A stretch of DNA of 55,000 bases from Glandiceps talaboti. Lineage: Eukaryota; Hemichordata; Enteropneusta; Spengelidae. Both the position numbers and the translations under genes were made by a program. The first letter of the stretch is position 1. The number at the start of each line of letters is the position of its first letter. Positions 1 to 10,678 of this stretch are shown here, piece by piece. The DNA lies in the NCBI RefSeq assembly GCF_964340395.1, contig NC_135552.1:15629694-15684693 (forward strand). The letters are read 5' to 3'. The notes under the pieces were generated by a model. It was not told the origin of the DNA, made no database searches, and saw nothing but the letters and a program-made list of their open reading frames with translations.

Positions 1-56
1 CCACCACCACCACCACCACCACCACCACCGTCATCGTCATCATCATCATCGTCATT
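1..56 (+). repeat. (CAC)n(TCR)n trinucleotide array, cut by window edge
   Basis: Ten CAC units are followed by mixed TCATCG and TCA units. The array continues past the left edge of the window. Confidence 0.9.
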
Positions 57-284
57 CAATGCTAATACTTTCTCTACAGCTGATATATTGTTTGAAAGCA
101 TACTTTTGTTGATGTTTGTTATCTCAGTCATACCTTTGTCTATAATCTTACGACGTTTGTCTCAGTTTGACGTTAGCATTAAAAGTATTTTTTCGACAGT
201 TGTGTACGGCTGCAGTAATGATATGACGTAGGAGTAAAACGTCCTTTTATTAATCATCTTCATCATAATCTTCATTCAATAGGC

Positions 285-436
285 GGAGACGTCATCATTT
301 AACACAATAGCCAATCGCTTCGTTATCTTAAACGATAGCACATTACATCATCTGTAATGTGTAATAGACAATGGCGTCATTATTTCACACATTAGACAAT
401 CCTATGATTATCTTTAAATGATAGCTTATGACGTCA
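285..436 (+). repeat. Degenerate ~75-bp direct repeat carrying CRE-like ends
   Basis: Two units share (g/a)rcgtcatyattt-acaca, tagmcaatc, ttatctt-aaayga and tagc. The second unit ends in the palindromic ATGACGTCAT at 428-437. Confidence 0.35.
429..436. promoter_or_regulatory. CRE octamer TGACGTCA
   Basis: An exact CREB/ATF consensus inside the longer palindrome ATGACGTCAT, next to gcaattgc. Binding is inferred from the motif only. Confidence 0.3.
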
Positions 437-532
437 TCGCAATTGCGTAATTAAGAAGACGTCGATCAATTTATAATCGTAATCACGGCCTCTTTTAAGG
501 CACCATCGACCCAAGACGTTTTATTTGTCATT

Positions 533-1288
533 CGTCAACCGACTGGGTGTGATGTCAACCGACTGGGTGTGATGTCAACCGACTTGGTGTGATGTCAACC
601 GACTGGGTGTGATGTCAATCATTGGGTGTGATGTCAATCATTGGGTATGATGTCAATCATTGGACATGGTGTCAACCATTGGGTGTGATGTCAACCGACT
701 GGGTGTGATGTCAATCATTGGGTTTGATGTCAATCATTGGGTATGATGTCAATCAGTGGGCATGGTGTCAACCATTGGGTGTGATGTCAACCGACTGGAT
801 ATGATGTCAACCTTTGGGTATGATGTCAACTATTGGGTATGATGTCAACCATTGGGTATGATGTCAACCATTGGGTGTGATGTCAACTATTGGGTATGAT
901 GTCAACCATTGGGTATGATGTCAACCATTGGGTGTGATGTCAACTATTGGGTATGATATCAACCATTGGGTGTGATGTCAACTGACTGGGCATGATGTCA
1001 ACCATTGGGCATGATGTCAACCATTGGGTATGATGTCAACCATTGGGTGTGATGTCAACTATTGGGTATGGTGTCAACCATTGGGTGTGATGTCAACCAT
1101 TGAGTATGATGTCAACCATTGGGTGTGATGTCAACTATTGGGTATGATGTCAACCATTGGGTATGATGTCAACCATTGGGTATGATGTCAACCATTGGGT
1201 GTGATGTCAACCATTGGGTGTGATGTCAACCATTGGGTATGTTGTCAACCATTGGGTGTGATGTCAACCATTGGGTATGATGTCAACA
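533..1288 (+). repeat. 19/20-bp minisatellite, about 39 units
   Basis: The 20-bp form is ccgactgggtgtgatgtcaa; the 19-bp form is ccattgggtatgatgtcaa. The 20-bp form dominates the left end. Around 831-945 a three-unit, 57-bp higher-order pattern repeats (tattgggtatg, cattgggtatg, cattgggtgtg). Almost every unit carries TGATGTCA, one base from a CRE. Confidence 0.95.
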
Positions 1289-1822
1289 AATTGTATGATG
1301 TAAATTGAGGACAACATTGCCATAAAGGCTTTAAATTGTGTTCACATTCCTTGTACTCTCCATCAAACAAGACATCTCTTCTTTTCATGATGTCTTATCT
1401 ATTATCATTGCTGGTTTTGTGGCTAAGTTTGGAAAATGATACCGATGTTTAACAGTTAAATATATTCGTAGTGTATTTCCCAAAGCATTGAAAATACATG
1501 TGATCAAACCAATCTCAGTTTGAATCATAATTCACACACCAATCCTTTTTTAAAAAAATCTTTCAGAACATAATTTCTGCTTTTTGTCTTCATTCAATGT
1601 GCTACAAACAATATTATGAATGAAGGCCTGATGAACACTTTACACGTTTATAAGTACATTATGTATGAAATGTAGCAAATACTCAGTATTCTTTCATAAA
1701 ACACCAACAAAAAGTCTGTCCTTTGGGAGAATTTACAAATAAGCTTGTTTTGAAGGAACACTGGAGAGTGCATACCCCTGGGTATTATTAGTACACTCGA
1801 AAAGTATATTTAAAGTAGTTAC

Positions 1823-1845
1823 TGACGTCACGACCACGTCACGTG
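1823..1845. promoter_or_regulatory. CRE octamer plus CACGTG E-box
   Basis: TGACGTCA at 1823-1830 is followed 9 bp later by CACGTG at 1840-1845. Both are palindromic bZIP and bHLH sites. No gene start is visible beside them. Confidence 0.3.
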
Positions 1846-1962
1846 TACATCCTTTCTGTATACGAAATGGGTCGGTAGCGACAGTTTCGTCAACAAGAAA
1901 CTCATTCTCGCAAACCAGATTTGTTTGGGGTTTTTTTCCGCGACACGGGCAGTGCGTCTGGG

Positions 1963-2000
1963 ACGGTGCCGTAAAAGAGGCTATGGTTTACGACGATGCA
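1963..2000 (+). repeat. Single unit of the 'gccgtaaa' dispersed repeat
   Basis: The sequence acggtgccgtaaaagaggct followed by tttacgacgatg matches the unit repeated at 28350-28666. Confidence 0.4.
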
Positions 2001-3246
2001 AGAATTTCAACTAAGCCTGGAATTCATGCTAATGGGGTTTTGAATTCGTTATCCGCCCCCGCACCCATGAGATGGGGAAATCAAAATTCAAAATCCCCAT
2101 TCGCCTGAGGTATTCTAGGCTATCGCTTTGTATCTTTAGGCTTTGTGAAATACTGTTGTTTGGAAGAGTTGTAGAAAAGGGTCGTCCAGAACAAAATACG
2201 GAAAGTTTGTGATTCATTTTTTTCTTGGATAAACTGGTTCAATAATGCTATCCAGCATATACATTCTTTATGCAGACTGTCAAAAGGAAAGAATTAGATT
2301 GCACCATATAGTATACAACCGGGGTAAAGTTATTAGCTACATGAAACACCTGGATATTAACAGTTCAATGACTTGATACCCAGGATTAGTTACTAGTACT
2401 TTGATACTTATAGCATAATGCATAATAGAAAAAACATTCATTTGAAATATACATTTGAAGATTTCCTAATGAAATACGATTATATAAAACGAATGTTTCT
2501 TATATCATCCGTCAAAAACGTTTACTTTTATCAAAAAGTATCAAATTTTATGAATTTCAAATTAACTCACCGCTGTTTTGGCAGAAAATCGACTTTGTCA
2601 CGCGCTGTTGAGTTCTATTCCCCTGCATAGTATTTAAAACAGACCCCAAACATAAATTCACTAGATGTAATGTGGACTCTTGCTGTGTTCGAGTTGGATA
2701 TTGCAAAATAACACCGTGTGATTCTCTCTCGGGTGGTAATCAACCAGTGACGTCGTATCGAAAATCGTTTGTTCTAGTCATTTTTACGTTCCATATTTAT
2801 CCAACTACTCACGTCATCAGCCGGAAATTGGGACTCACGGGTCGTAAAGTTTCGTCAATGTGAATGCTTGCTTTGTTTAAATTCCCTAACAATGACAAGG
2901 AAAATAAAGAGAATATAATTACCCTTACAGCCTTTCCTATCACGTCAATTACTGGGGATTTTAATGATGAAGAAGCCAATCTTTGCCTGTATAAGTTTTC
3001 CATTACTAGGGAGGAGGTACGCCCACGAAAAAATGCCAAATTAATTCACCGTGTCGATTTCAGTACAACGAAACTAGTTTGTCTATCCTTAGTTCCTTTC
3101 CTAAATTATCAAAAGATTGATTTCTCCCTCTTTCTCTTCCTGTTTACATATTTTGTCTGGAAATTACAAACATTAAAATAAGTATACCAGCACCCACCCA
3201 CCCACACCTCTGTTGTTAATCGCAATAATTTATAGTTCTTTGTACT

Positions 3247-3736
<490 letters not shown>

Positions 3737-4119
3737 CGTGGGGGTCTAAGTAGCTTGGAGTTGGCATCTTCCAAGCTGTATTCTCTTGACATGGCAATGT
3801 ACATTCAACACCTGGCAGCTACTTCTATGACAATGTCTGAATTTATATTGAATAAAATCTTTAATTAGAATCATGGCAATAATTAGAAGAAATAAAGGAA
3901 GGAAAATACATGAAAGAAATGGTATCGTATTAAAAATTGAACCACAAAAGCAATATGCTTATTAGGGAGTTCATGTTTGGTGTATAAAACATATAACTTT
4001 AACCCGATAAATGATTGATTTTTAGAAAATATATATGATTACGCTCTTAAAATAGGGTACATTTTATTGGCTTCATAAGGGTTTATAGATATGGAAATGA
4101 AGCCACGGGGAAGAAATAT
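3737..4119. other. Non-coding spacer
   Basis: AT-rich sequence between the microsatellite and the first 31-bp array; nothing recognised. Confidence 0.5.
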
Positions 4120-4520
4120 TTGGTATATGATTATCAACATGTATCGTACATGTATATTGTATATCATTTTCAACATATAGTTAATTGGTATATCATTATC
4201 GACATGTACAGATAATTGGTATATCATTATCAACATGTACAGATAATTGGTATATCATTATCAACATTTACAGATAATTGGTATGTCATTATCAACATGT
4301 ACAGATAATTGGTATATCATTATCAACATGTACAGATAATCGGTATATCATTATCGACATGTACAGATAATTGGTATGTCATTATCAACATGTACAGATA
4401 ATTGGTATATCATTATCGACATGTACAGATAATTGGTATGTCATTATCAACATGTACAGATAATTGGTATATCATTATCAACATGTACAGATAATTGGTA
4501 TTATCATTATCGACATTGTT
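4120..4520 (+). repeat. 31-bp minisatellite, array 1 (about 12 units)
   Basis: The unit reads tatcattatcaacatgtaca then gataattggta. The left units are more diverged. Confidence 0.9.
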
Positions 4521-5407
4521 ATTGACGGTATCTCTTTTCAAAGTCAATACTAACAATAATGACAACTTCTCGCAGGGAACTAACCAGCAAGAGGCACACT
4601 CAAGATCTCTGCACAACAGAATGTAACTTCTGGATGATTTATTTCGTTGCACACCGTCTGGCCCACCAGTATAGGAGAGGTCCAGAACCATTCAACGTTA
4701 CAACAGATATAGCCCAGAAAAGGGGCGTTTCTCAATATGTAAAGCATATTAAAATCATATCACAATTCTTATTTAAATGTCAAGTTTCACGTCACTAGTC
4801 AGTTGAGATAGTTGATTGGATTGAAGTTCACACTATTTGCATATAATGACGTGATATTCAGATTATCATCTCCGTATACCGACGCTGAATACTATATAAA
4901 TGCTATTTTTAAGAAATATTTCAAAAATACTTTACTATTAAGATATTCTAATGACAGGTGATGCCGACTCTTGATCCATACAAATTATATTCCTTTGAAA
5001 TCGTAATAAGTTTGTTTGATATCAACCCGTCAATGACGTCACTAGACATTGTCGTCCACCTTGGTATAACATATAATATTTTCTTTTGCCGCACTGTCAG
5101 TTTGAAATTGACTTTCCTGCTAACAAAGGCTATACAAATACAACCGGAGATCAATTTCATATTCTCGCTGTTCTCACTAATAATAGCTTTCTCCATTGTT
5201 TAATCAGTTGCCTTCTTTTGCTATTCATGTTTTGTTGTATCAATTGCCGTCCTTTGTATCTAACCTTGTTAAGTTGGTATTGGTAAAGTGCTTGGTGAAA
5301 GGTAATAGAAGCCATTAGGTCGATACCGAAGTGGTCTTTCCTCAGTATCGGAACGCTTTTTTAGGTACAAAATATCTTAAGTTCTATTTTATCTTGGGAA
5401 AGTATAT
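4521..5407. other. Spacer between the two 31-bp arrays
   Basis: No similarity to the arrays and no convincing gene. A CRE octamer lies at 5034-5041. Overlapping frames on both strands near 4948-5203 are unsupported. Confidence 0.5.
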
Positions 5408-5752
5408 GACAACATATATAGATAATTGGTATATCATTATCAATATGTACAGATAACTGGTATACCTTTATCGATACGTACAGATAATAGGTATATCATT
5501 ATCAATATGTTTAAATATTTAGTATATCATTATCGATACGTACAGATAATTGATATATCATCATCGACATGTACAGATAATTGGTATATCATTATCGACA
5601 TGTACAGATAATTGGTATATTATTATCAACACGGACATATAATTGGTATACCATTATCAACATGTACAGATAATTGGTATATCATTATCGACATGTACAG
5701 ATAATTGGTATATCATTATCAACATGTACAGATAATTGTATATCATTATCGT
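5408..5752 (+). repeat. 31-bp minisatellite, array 2 (about 11 units)
   Basis: Same unit and same orientation as array 1, from which it is separated by about 0.9 kb of unrelated sequence. The left half is more diverged (cgatacgtacagataa). Confidence 0.9.
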
Positions 5753-5759
5753 GATGTAT

Positions 5760-5990
5760 ATAATAGTATGGCACACATACGCACACAGAGACTGGGATAC
5801 ACAGACACACAACACACATGCATGTACGCACTGACAGACGTAGACATACATACACAGACACATACACGTAGTCATACACAAACTCAGACACAGACACAGA
5901 CACAGACACAGACACAGACACAGACACAGACACAGACACAGACACAGACACAGACACAGACACAGGCACGGATACGGACATAGACACACA
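5760..5990 (+). repeat. CA-rich tract with (ACAGAC)n
   Basis: Irregular CA-rich sequence leads into about 13 units of CAGACA at 5885-5963. The plus-strand TQTQ frame and the minus-strand CLCL/SVSV frames are artefacts. Confidence 0.9.
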
Positions 5991-7734
5991 GCACTCAACA
6001 CACAAGGCACATTGCACAATAGTATAGATACTACGGGATATGTATTCGTACGTAGACAATTACATGTTAGACTCTAGATAACATGAGACATCGCGTCGCG
6101 TTTAGAACGCGTACGCCTGCGGGAGCATTTGTCGTGCAGGCGTACACGTAGCACTGAATACTAATATATGTACAATAGGAACTGCGACTGCCGAAGATTG
6201 CCGAAGGCACGAACAAGACTAGTGCCTCCGACACTCGCTGATCAGTATGCGGTTATAGTATTGCGCCGGATCGGAGCGAGGCAACGACTTTAGTTTTAGA
6301 TAAGACATAGCAAAAAAGGCACAGACGACTGTCGACAGTCTAAAAGTTGTGTTTAGTTACGCGTTCTGAACACAAACGTGAAAAACATTGGAATGTGAAC
6401 GCGCGCGAACTGACATCTCCTGTTCAAAGGCCAAACACATGCCAAGTTTGTTTTCTAAATTTGTCCGTATTTTTGCCATTTTTCCTGCAACTACCCAAAC
6501 CAAACACCGAACAATTAGTTTAAAGTTATGCTTCCGAAGTTTGATATAAAAATACGACATTTAATAGAAGAAAAATGACAAAAAACCCAACACGGACTTA
6601 CAGTTCCGTGTAGACTGCCACTTTGACGTAGCATCGCGACGCGTCTGATACATATTTACAGAAAGTGTGGGTTGCTCCGAATCACGTGACTATGACGCCA
6701 CACGTATAGAACACACGTAAATACGTGCATCTAAACCTCTTTATTTCCTGTATCACTACGCCCCCATATCAACACCATACTTAAGACACAATATCCTTTG
6801 TTTACCCTTTTCCCCTTACCTTAAGGCTCTTTCCGTATACACTGAGAGTTCTGTTATCATCAACATGTCCTTGTGCACTTCCTTCATTTTATATTGAAAC
6901 TCTTTACCTCATTGTGATTCTGTTTATATTCAATCACCAGTGATCGCAATGATTACAATGTGCTGTATACTAGAGATTTGTGCCTACATTTGTGCATACA
7001 TGGCCTTCAGATTATTGTTGCAATGAACCCAATCATAACGTCAAATTACTTCAATACATCAGTGCACTATCAGCCATGTGCTTGGAGAACCCTCACATGT
7101 TCTGTTTTTGTTTCAACATGTGACTTAACAGAATGACAAGCTACCTAAAAGGCACATGCGTAACTGATAAATGGACAAGAATATCGCAAAAAAAAAAAAT
7201 GATATAAAATAAAAATAAAATAACAAAAAATTGGATATACTGATATACACATCATGGAAATTGCTAAAAAAAAGGTGTGCTCTATTTTCAAAGCATAATG
7301 ATATGACTATGACTGGTATTAATTATGCATCTTTGAGTCACTCCTAATGTCAGCTTTGATCATATGTGGTCACAGTGCATTATGAGTTACCGAAAACTAG
7401 CGTAACATAAAATTTAGTAGTGTCTAAGTGGACGAATCAACAAAAGTGTGAAAACCAAGAAGAGATACCAACAAATTTGAATTCGGACTTTGTGATTCAG
7501 AAAAGATACGTTTAATGATAGGACAAATATTGAATTCCTCCCAATTGATATGTCCATTCTTTCTATTCAAAGAATGGCTATTAAAAAGCTACAAACTTAA
7601 ACTGTATTACGATTCACTCGTTTTTGTCTCCTGGGCAAAGAGTAAGATTATATTCTCTAATTCTGTTCTTTAGTCTCAGTGTGTTACGTTACGATTTTGG
7701 CAGGAAACATTGGATTTAGACATACTTTACAGGG
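5991..7734. other. Non-coding, no gene seen
   Basis: Holds the 6111 hairpin and a CpG-containing patch (6080-6300, repeated cgcgtcgcg-like words; a related inverted atcgcgacgcg near 6633). The rest is AT-rich. Confidence 0.5.
6111..6145. other. 10-bp-stem hairpin
   Basis: GTACGCCTGC at 6111-6120 and GCAGGCGTAC at 6136-6145 pair perfectly around a 15-nt loop, in a locally CpG-rich patch. It has no terminator context in a eukaryote; function unknown. Confidence 0.5.
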
Positions 7735-7955
7735 GTCTGAGGGTTTTTTTTTTTTTTGGGGGGGGGGTGTCACCATTTTTCGTACAAGCTTAAGTGTTTG
7801 GGGAAAGGCCTCTATTTTTGTGAAATGATTTGCTTTATTTATCGATGTTATTCAAATGACAGAGGGTAAGTAAGTTTTGTGCACGGTCTTGGGGGAGGGT
7901 CAGTCTTCATTCACACACTGAACTTCTGAAAAATACCGCCCCCCCCCCGTAATCT
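7735..7955. repeat. Dispersed G-run/C-run repeat, copy 1
   Basis: The segment runs from a T-run and G-run followed by gtgtcaccatttt, through tgtgcacggtcttgggggagg, to cttctgaaaaataccg and a C-run. The same order of blocks is present at 36487-36712. The G-run at one end and C-run at the other, each next to ATTTTTC-like sequence, suggest short inverted termini. Confidence 0.6.
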
Positions 7956-8479
7956 ATGTCTAGTGTCTTATAATTTGACGTCACAGTGTTCTGTTATATA
8001 GGTAGAGTGATGATTGCAGCCCGGGGATTGCAGTTACCGCTTTTTTTTTGTTTAATATCAAGAACTTAAATGCGCGTGGAACGTGCGTGGAAGAGTATAT
8101 ATCAACTCTAGAGGTCGCACTGTTCTACCGGCCATGTATGGATATCGAACAAGTTACGGTTGTGATTTATCCAGGTACAATTCATAAAGTTATCAATGAC
8201 AATAAAACAATAGTAAAGGAAGAGAAACACTTTCAATGGAACAATTCGTTGACTAGTACTCGAGACAAAAGATAACTACTATGTGGTTTGCATCTCGGTA
8301 ATGGAGTTACTTTACATGGAGATAGAAACACAGTTCTTCCAGATTCTACTTCCATTCTTGTAACAATGCCAAGGTCGTCTTTGTTGATATATCATTGTTT
8401 GTAGGTGCATGGATATTGCATGGATATTGCATGGATATTACTTTCGCTGACGTGGCCAGGAAACTACAGTGTACATTTT

Positions 8480-8602
8480 CATCCATCCATCCATCCATCC
8501 ATCCATCCATCCATCCATCCATCCATCCACCCATCGATCCATCCATCCATCCATCCATCCATCCATCCATCCATCCATCCATCCATCCATCCATCCATCC
8601 AT
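8480..8602 (+). repeat. (ATCC)n microsatellite
   Basis: About 30 units with a few substitutions (cacccatcgatcc in the middle). It abuts the truncated LINE fragment. Confidence 0.95.
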
Positions 8603-8691
8603 GATATATGTAGATTTATAACTTCATTTGAAGTATTATACATGTCCCCGTGACCCCGTCACGCCCAAAGATCATGACAGTACAAATATGA

Positions 8692-9036
8692 GTGTATAGA
8701 GAATTGTCATACCAGGAAAGACTAAGGCATCTGAACTTACCAACTTTGGCTTACCGTCGTCTACGGGGAGATATGATTGAACTCTATAAAATTATGTCGG
8801 GGAAATATGACACTAGAGTGACTGATTTTCTCAAGACCAGACATTGTGACACTAGAGGGCATCAATATAAACTGTACAAAGTCCATACTAGGCTGGATAT
8901 TAGGAAATTTTCTTTTGTACATAGAAGTATAAACCAATGGAATAGTCTTCCCAATCATGTGGTTGATGCACCAAATGTATATAATTTTGAGAGACGTTTA
9001 GATAGACACTGGGAAGGACTTGCAAATGAAATTTAA
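8692..9036 (+). pseudogene. LINE ORF2 C-terminal remnant (reverse transcriptase polyprotein tail)
   Basis: This open frame of about 114 codons matches the conserved tail found downstream of the reverse transcriptase domain in many invertebrate LINEs. The landmarks are SYQERLRHLNLPTL near the start, then YRRLRGDMIELYKI, TRGH near residue 55, RLDIRKFSF, WNSLPNHVV and a final F-x-x-RLD-x-HW. There is no ATG at the left edge (it opens with GTG) and an in-frame TGA precedes it at 8689-8691, so it is a truncated fragment, not a small gene. No frameshift is seen inside, which suggests a fairly recent insertion. Family membership is recognised from memory of the motif; the exact clade is uncertain. 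Confidence 0.8.
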
Positions 9037-9098
9037 ATTTGAAGACTATGCTAGCATACGCACTGACAAGACTTTAATTTAACATGATCTGATATCAG

Positions 9099-9115
9099 AG
9101 GCCTAAATAAGGCCT
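9099..9115 (+). other. LINE 3' UTR hairpin
   Basis: AGGCCT, a 5-nt AAATA loop and AGGCCT form a perfect 6-bp stem 16 nt before the 8-bp terminal repeat. Short 3' stem-loops of this kind are often bound by the reverse transcriptase of LINEs; the role here is inferred. Confidence 0.45.
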
Positions 9116-9130
9116 ATAATCAGAATTGTA

Positions 9131-9162
9131 CCTGTATACCTGTATACCTGTATACCTGTATA
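9131..9162 (+). repeat. 8-bp LINE tail repeat (CCTGTATA)x4
   Basis: Four tandem CCTGTATA units end the LINE fragment. They probably arose by template slippage during target-primed reverse transcription, as in CR1 elements. Confidence 0.6.
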
Positions 9163-10107
9163 CGGTAGTTAGGATAACGGAACCTAAGACCCTTGTCTGG
9201 TATACGGTAGTCTGTGACTTGACTTGACTGGACTGGTGGCTTCAGGTTCCGGACGCCGCGCCCTTGTTTAGAGTAAACCAGGCCAAGTTGAAAACTAGCT
9301 AGGAAGATGGGAGTAATCCTCGACAGCGTATTGAGTACTCTAACTTTCTCTTGTTGAGAAGTTTGAGTGTCTTGCTGTATGCATGTCAGTAGCACCAGAA
9401 ACCTGATCAACTTTGCAGCATGGCATTTCGTGGTTTCAACTTTGGGAAGGGCCAGTCTTTATTCACGACACTTTGTACGGTACGATTAGCTGTACCTCTC
9501 GTAGAAATTCGAAGCGGAACCGAAGTACTACATAAAGTGGGTTCCGAGCGTTACATGTGCCTCGTATCAATTTGTAGTATGCCTCAACTTTCCCTAGACC
9601 CCAATAATGTTCCCATTCAACATACTGTGTTCATTGTTGAGATTTCCGATATTACTTATAGGGACGGGATAGTAAATAGCGCCCTCTCTCGGCTATGTCT
9701 TTGTAAAATAAACGTAGTAGGGAGAGCTCGAGGGCAATGAATATGAAGATGTCAGCATCACCAGAGACAAATCAGTTACCCCGCCTGAGGAGTGGGATGG
9801 GGGTCAGCGGATATATTAATCAATCAATCAACCATTCACATTTTACAGCTCAGACATATCCGTACCCTAAATCCCCCCGGCCCACCCCCTCGTAATTACT
9901 GAAGGCTCCTAAGTGGTTCACTGTATGTTGACTCAAAAACACATTAGCTGGAACCCCGATTACACAGGTTACTCTGCTGTCAACCGTTTACAGTATTGCG
10001 CATCAAGACTATATAGACTAGTATAGGCCAGATAGCCATGATGTGACTGGCATATGGCCAATGCATAGCGATGACTAAAACATTTACAGATAATGCTTTC
10101 TTCCGAT
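9163..10107. other. Non-coding region with one unsupported 106-codon frame
   Basis: The frame at 9420-9740 (+) starts at an ATG and has mixed composition but no recognisable domain. Its start overlaps words resembling the G-run/C-run repeat (gggccagtctttattcac). I do not call it a gene. Confidence 0.4.
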
Positions 10108-10213
10108 ATAGGCCAACAAAATGAATGGGGTTTAGATTTCTCTCGGGCAGTTACTAGTATAAGGCCAACAAAATGAATGGGATTTAGATTTCTCTCGGGC
10201 AGTTACTAGTATA
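10108..10213 (+). repeat. 52-bp tandem duplication
   Basis: The unit ggccaacaaaatgaatgggr...gggcagttactagtataa occurs twice with a 52-bp period and about one mismatch, which indicates a recent duplication. Confidence 0.75.
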
Positions 10214-10337
10214 AGGACGGGCGACATCATAATTATTTGAATAGCGCCCTCACACACTAGTGAAATTAACAATATTTAAATAGAGAGCCTGATCATATTT
10301 AGTTCTCTTCTTTTGAAGCACAGATGAAACTGTCATA

Positions 10338-10676
10338 CAGTCTATTTCACAATACCATGCAGCTTTGCTGTTTGATACTACCACGCAGAAGCCAACAATA
10401 AACTGCATATGCAACACTTCAATAGCAAGATCGCATTTTGCTACATTTACTAAATGAAATGTATTGCAACTCCATGCAGACATTTGGGCGCCAGTGTTTT
10501 TTTTAGTATCAAACACCCAATGAAGGACATGTGTAGTTCATTTCACTTAGACAAAATGTAGCAAGAAACTGTACTCATTCAATCTTGCTATCTTAAAGTG
10601 TAGCATGTCCAGTTTCTTATTGGTTTCTGTGTGGTTGTATCAACAGAAAAGCTGCATGCTATTGTGAAATAGACTG
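10338..10676. mobile_element. MITE copy 1, Tc1/mariner-like (TA target site, long TIRs)
   Basis: This 339-bp non-coding element begins CAGTCTATTTCACAATAC and ends with its near-perfect reverse complement; the outer 25 bp differ at one position. It is flanked by TA on both sides (10336-10337, 10677-10678). The inverted similarity continues inward for about 70 bp, through a gctttKctgtttgatac segment and a cgcagaarcc segment. The centre holds a GGCGCC next to a T-run. It encodes no transposase; frames read across it on the minus strand are spurious. The CAG/CTG ends and TA duplication are typical of Tc1/mariner-derived MITEs. Copy 2 lies in the opposite orientation at 52515. Confidence 0.8.
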
Positions 10677-10678
10677 TA

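Larger units (their letters stand above)
8660..9162 (+). mobile_element. 5'-truncated non-LTR retrotransposon (LINE), CR1/L2/Crack-like 3' end
   Basis: The fragment carries the extreme C-terminus of a LINE endonuclease/reverse-transcriptase polyprotein. It is followed by a short 3' UTR, a 17-nt hairpin (9099-9115, AGGCCT stem) and a tail of about four CCTGTATA units (9131-9162). A terminal short tandem repeat instead of poly(A) is a known trait of CR1-type LINEs. The 5' break is between the (ATCC)n array that ends near 8602 and codon 1 of the surviving frame; the exact edge is not visible. The endonuclease and most of the reverse transcriptase are missing, so it cannot move by itself. Confidence 0.8.

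Noticed and set aside
533-1288. CRISPR-like array (regular short repeats)
   Set aside because: Units are contiguous 19-20 bp tandem copies without unique spacers, in a eukaryotic setting. The 30-, 31- and 46-bp arrays fail for the same reason.
9420-9740. 106-codon frame with ATG and mixed composition
   Set aside because: No recognisable domain, and its first bases resemble a dispersed repeat. Frames of this length are expected by chance in 55 kb.
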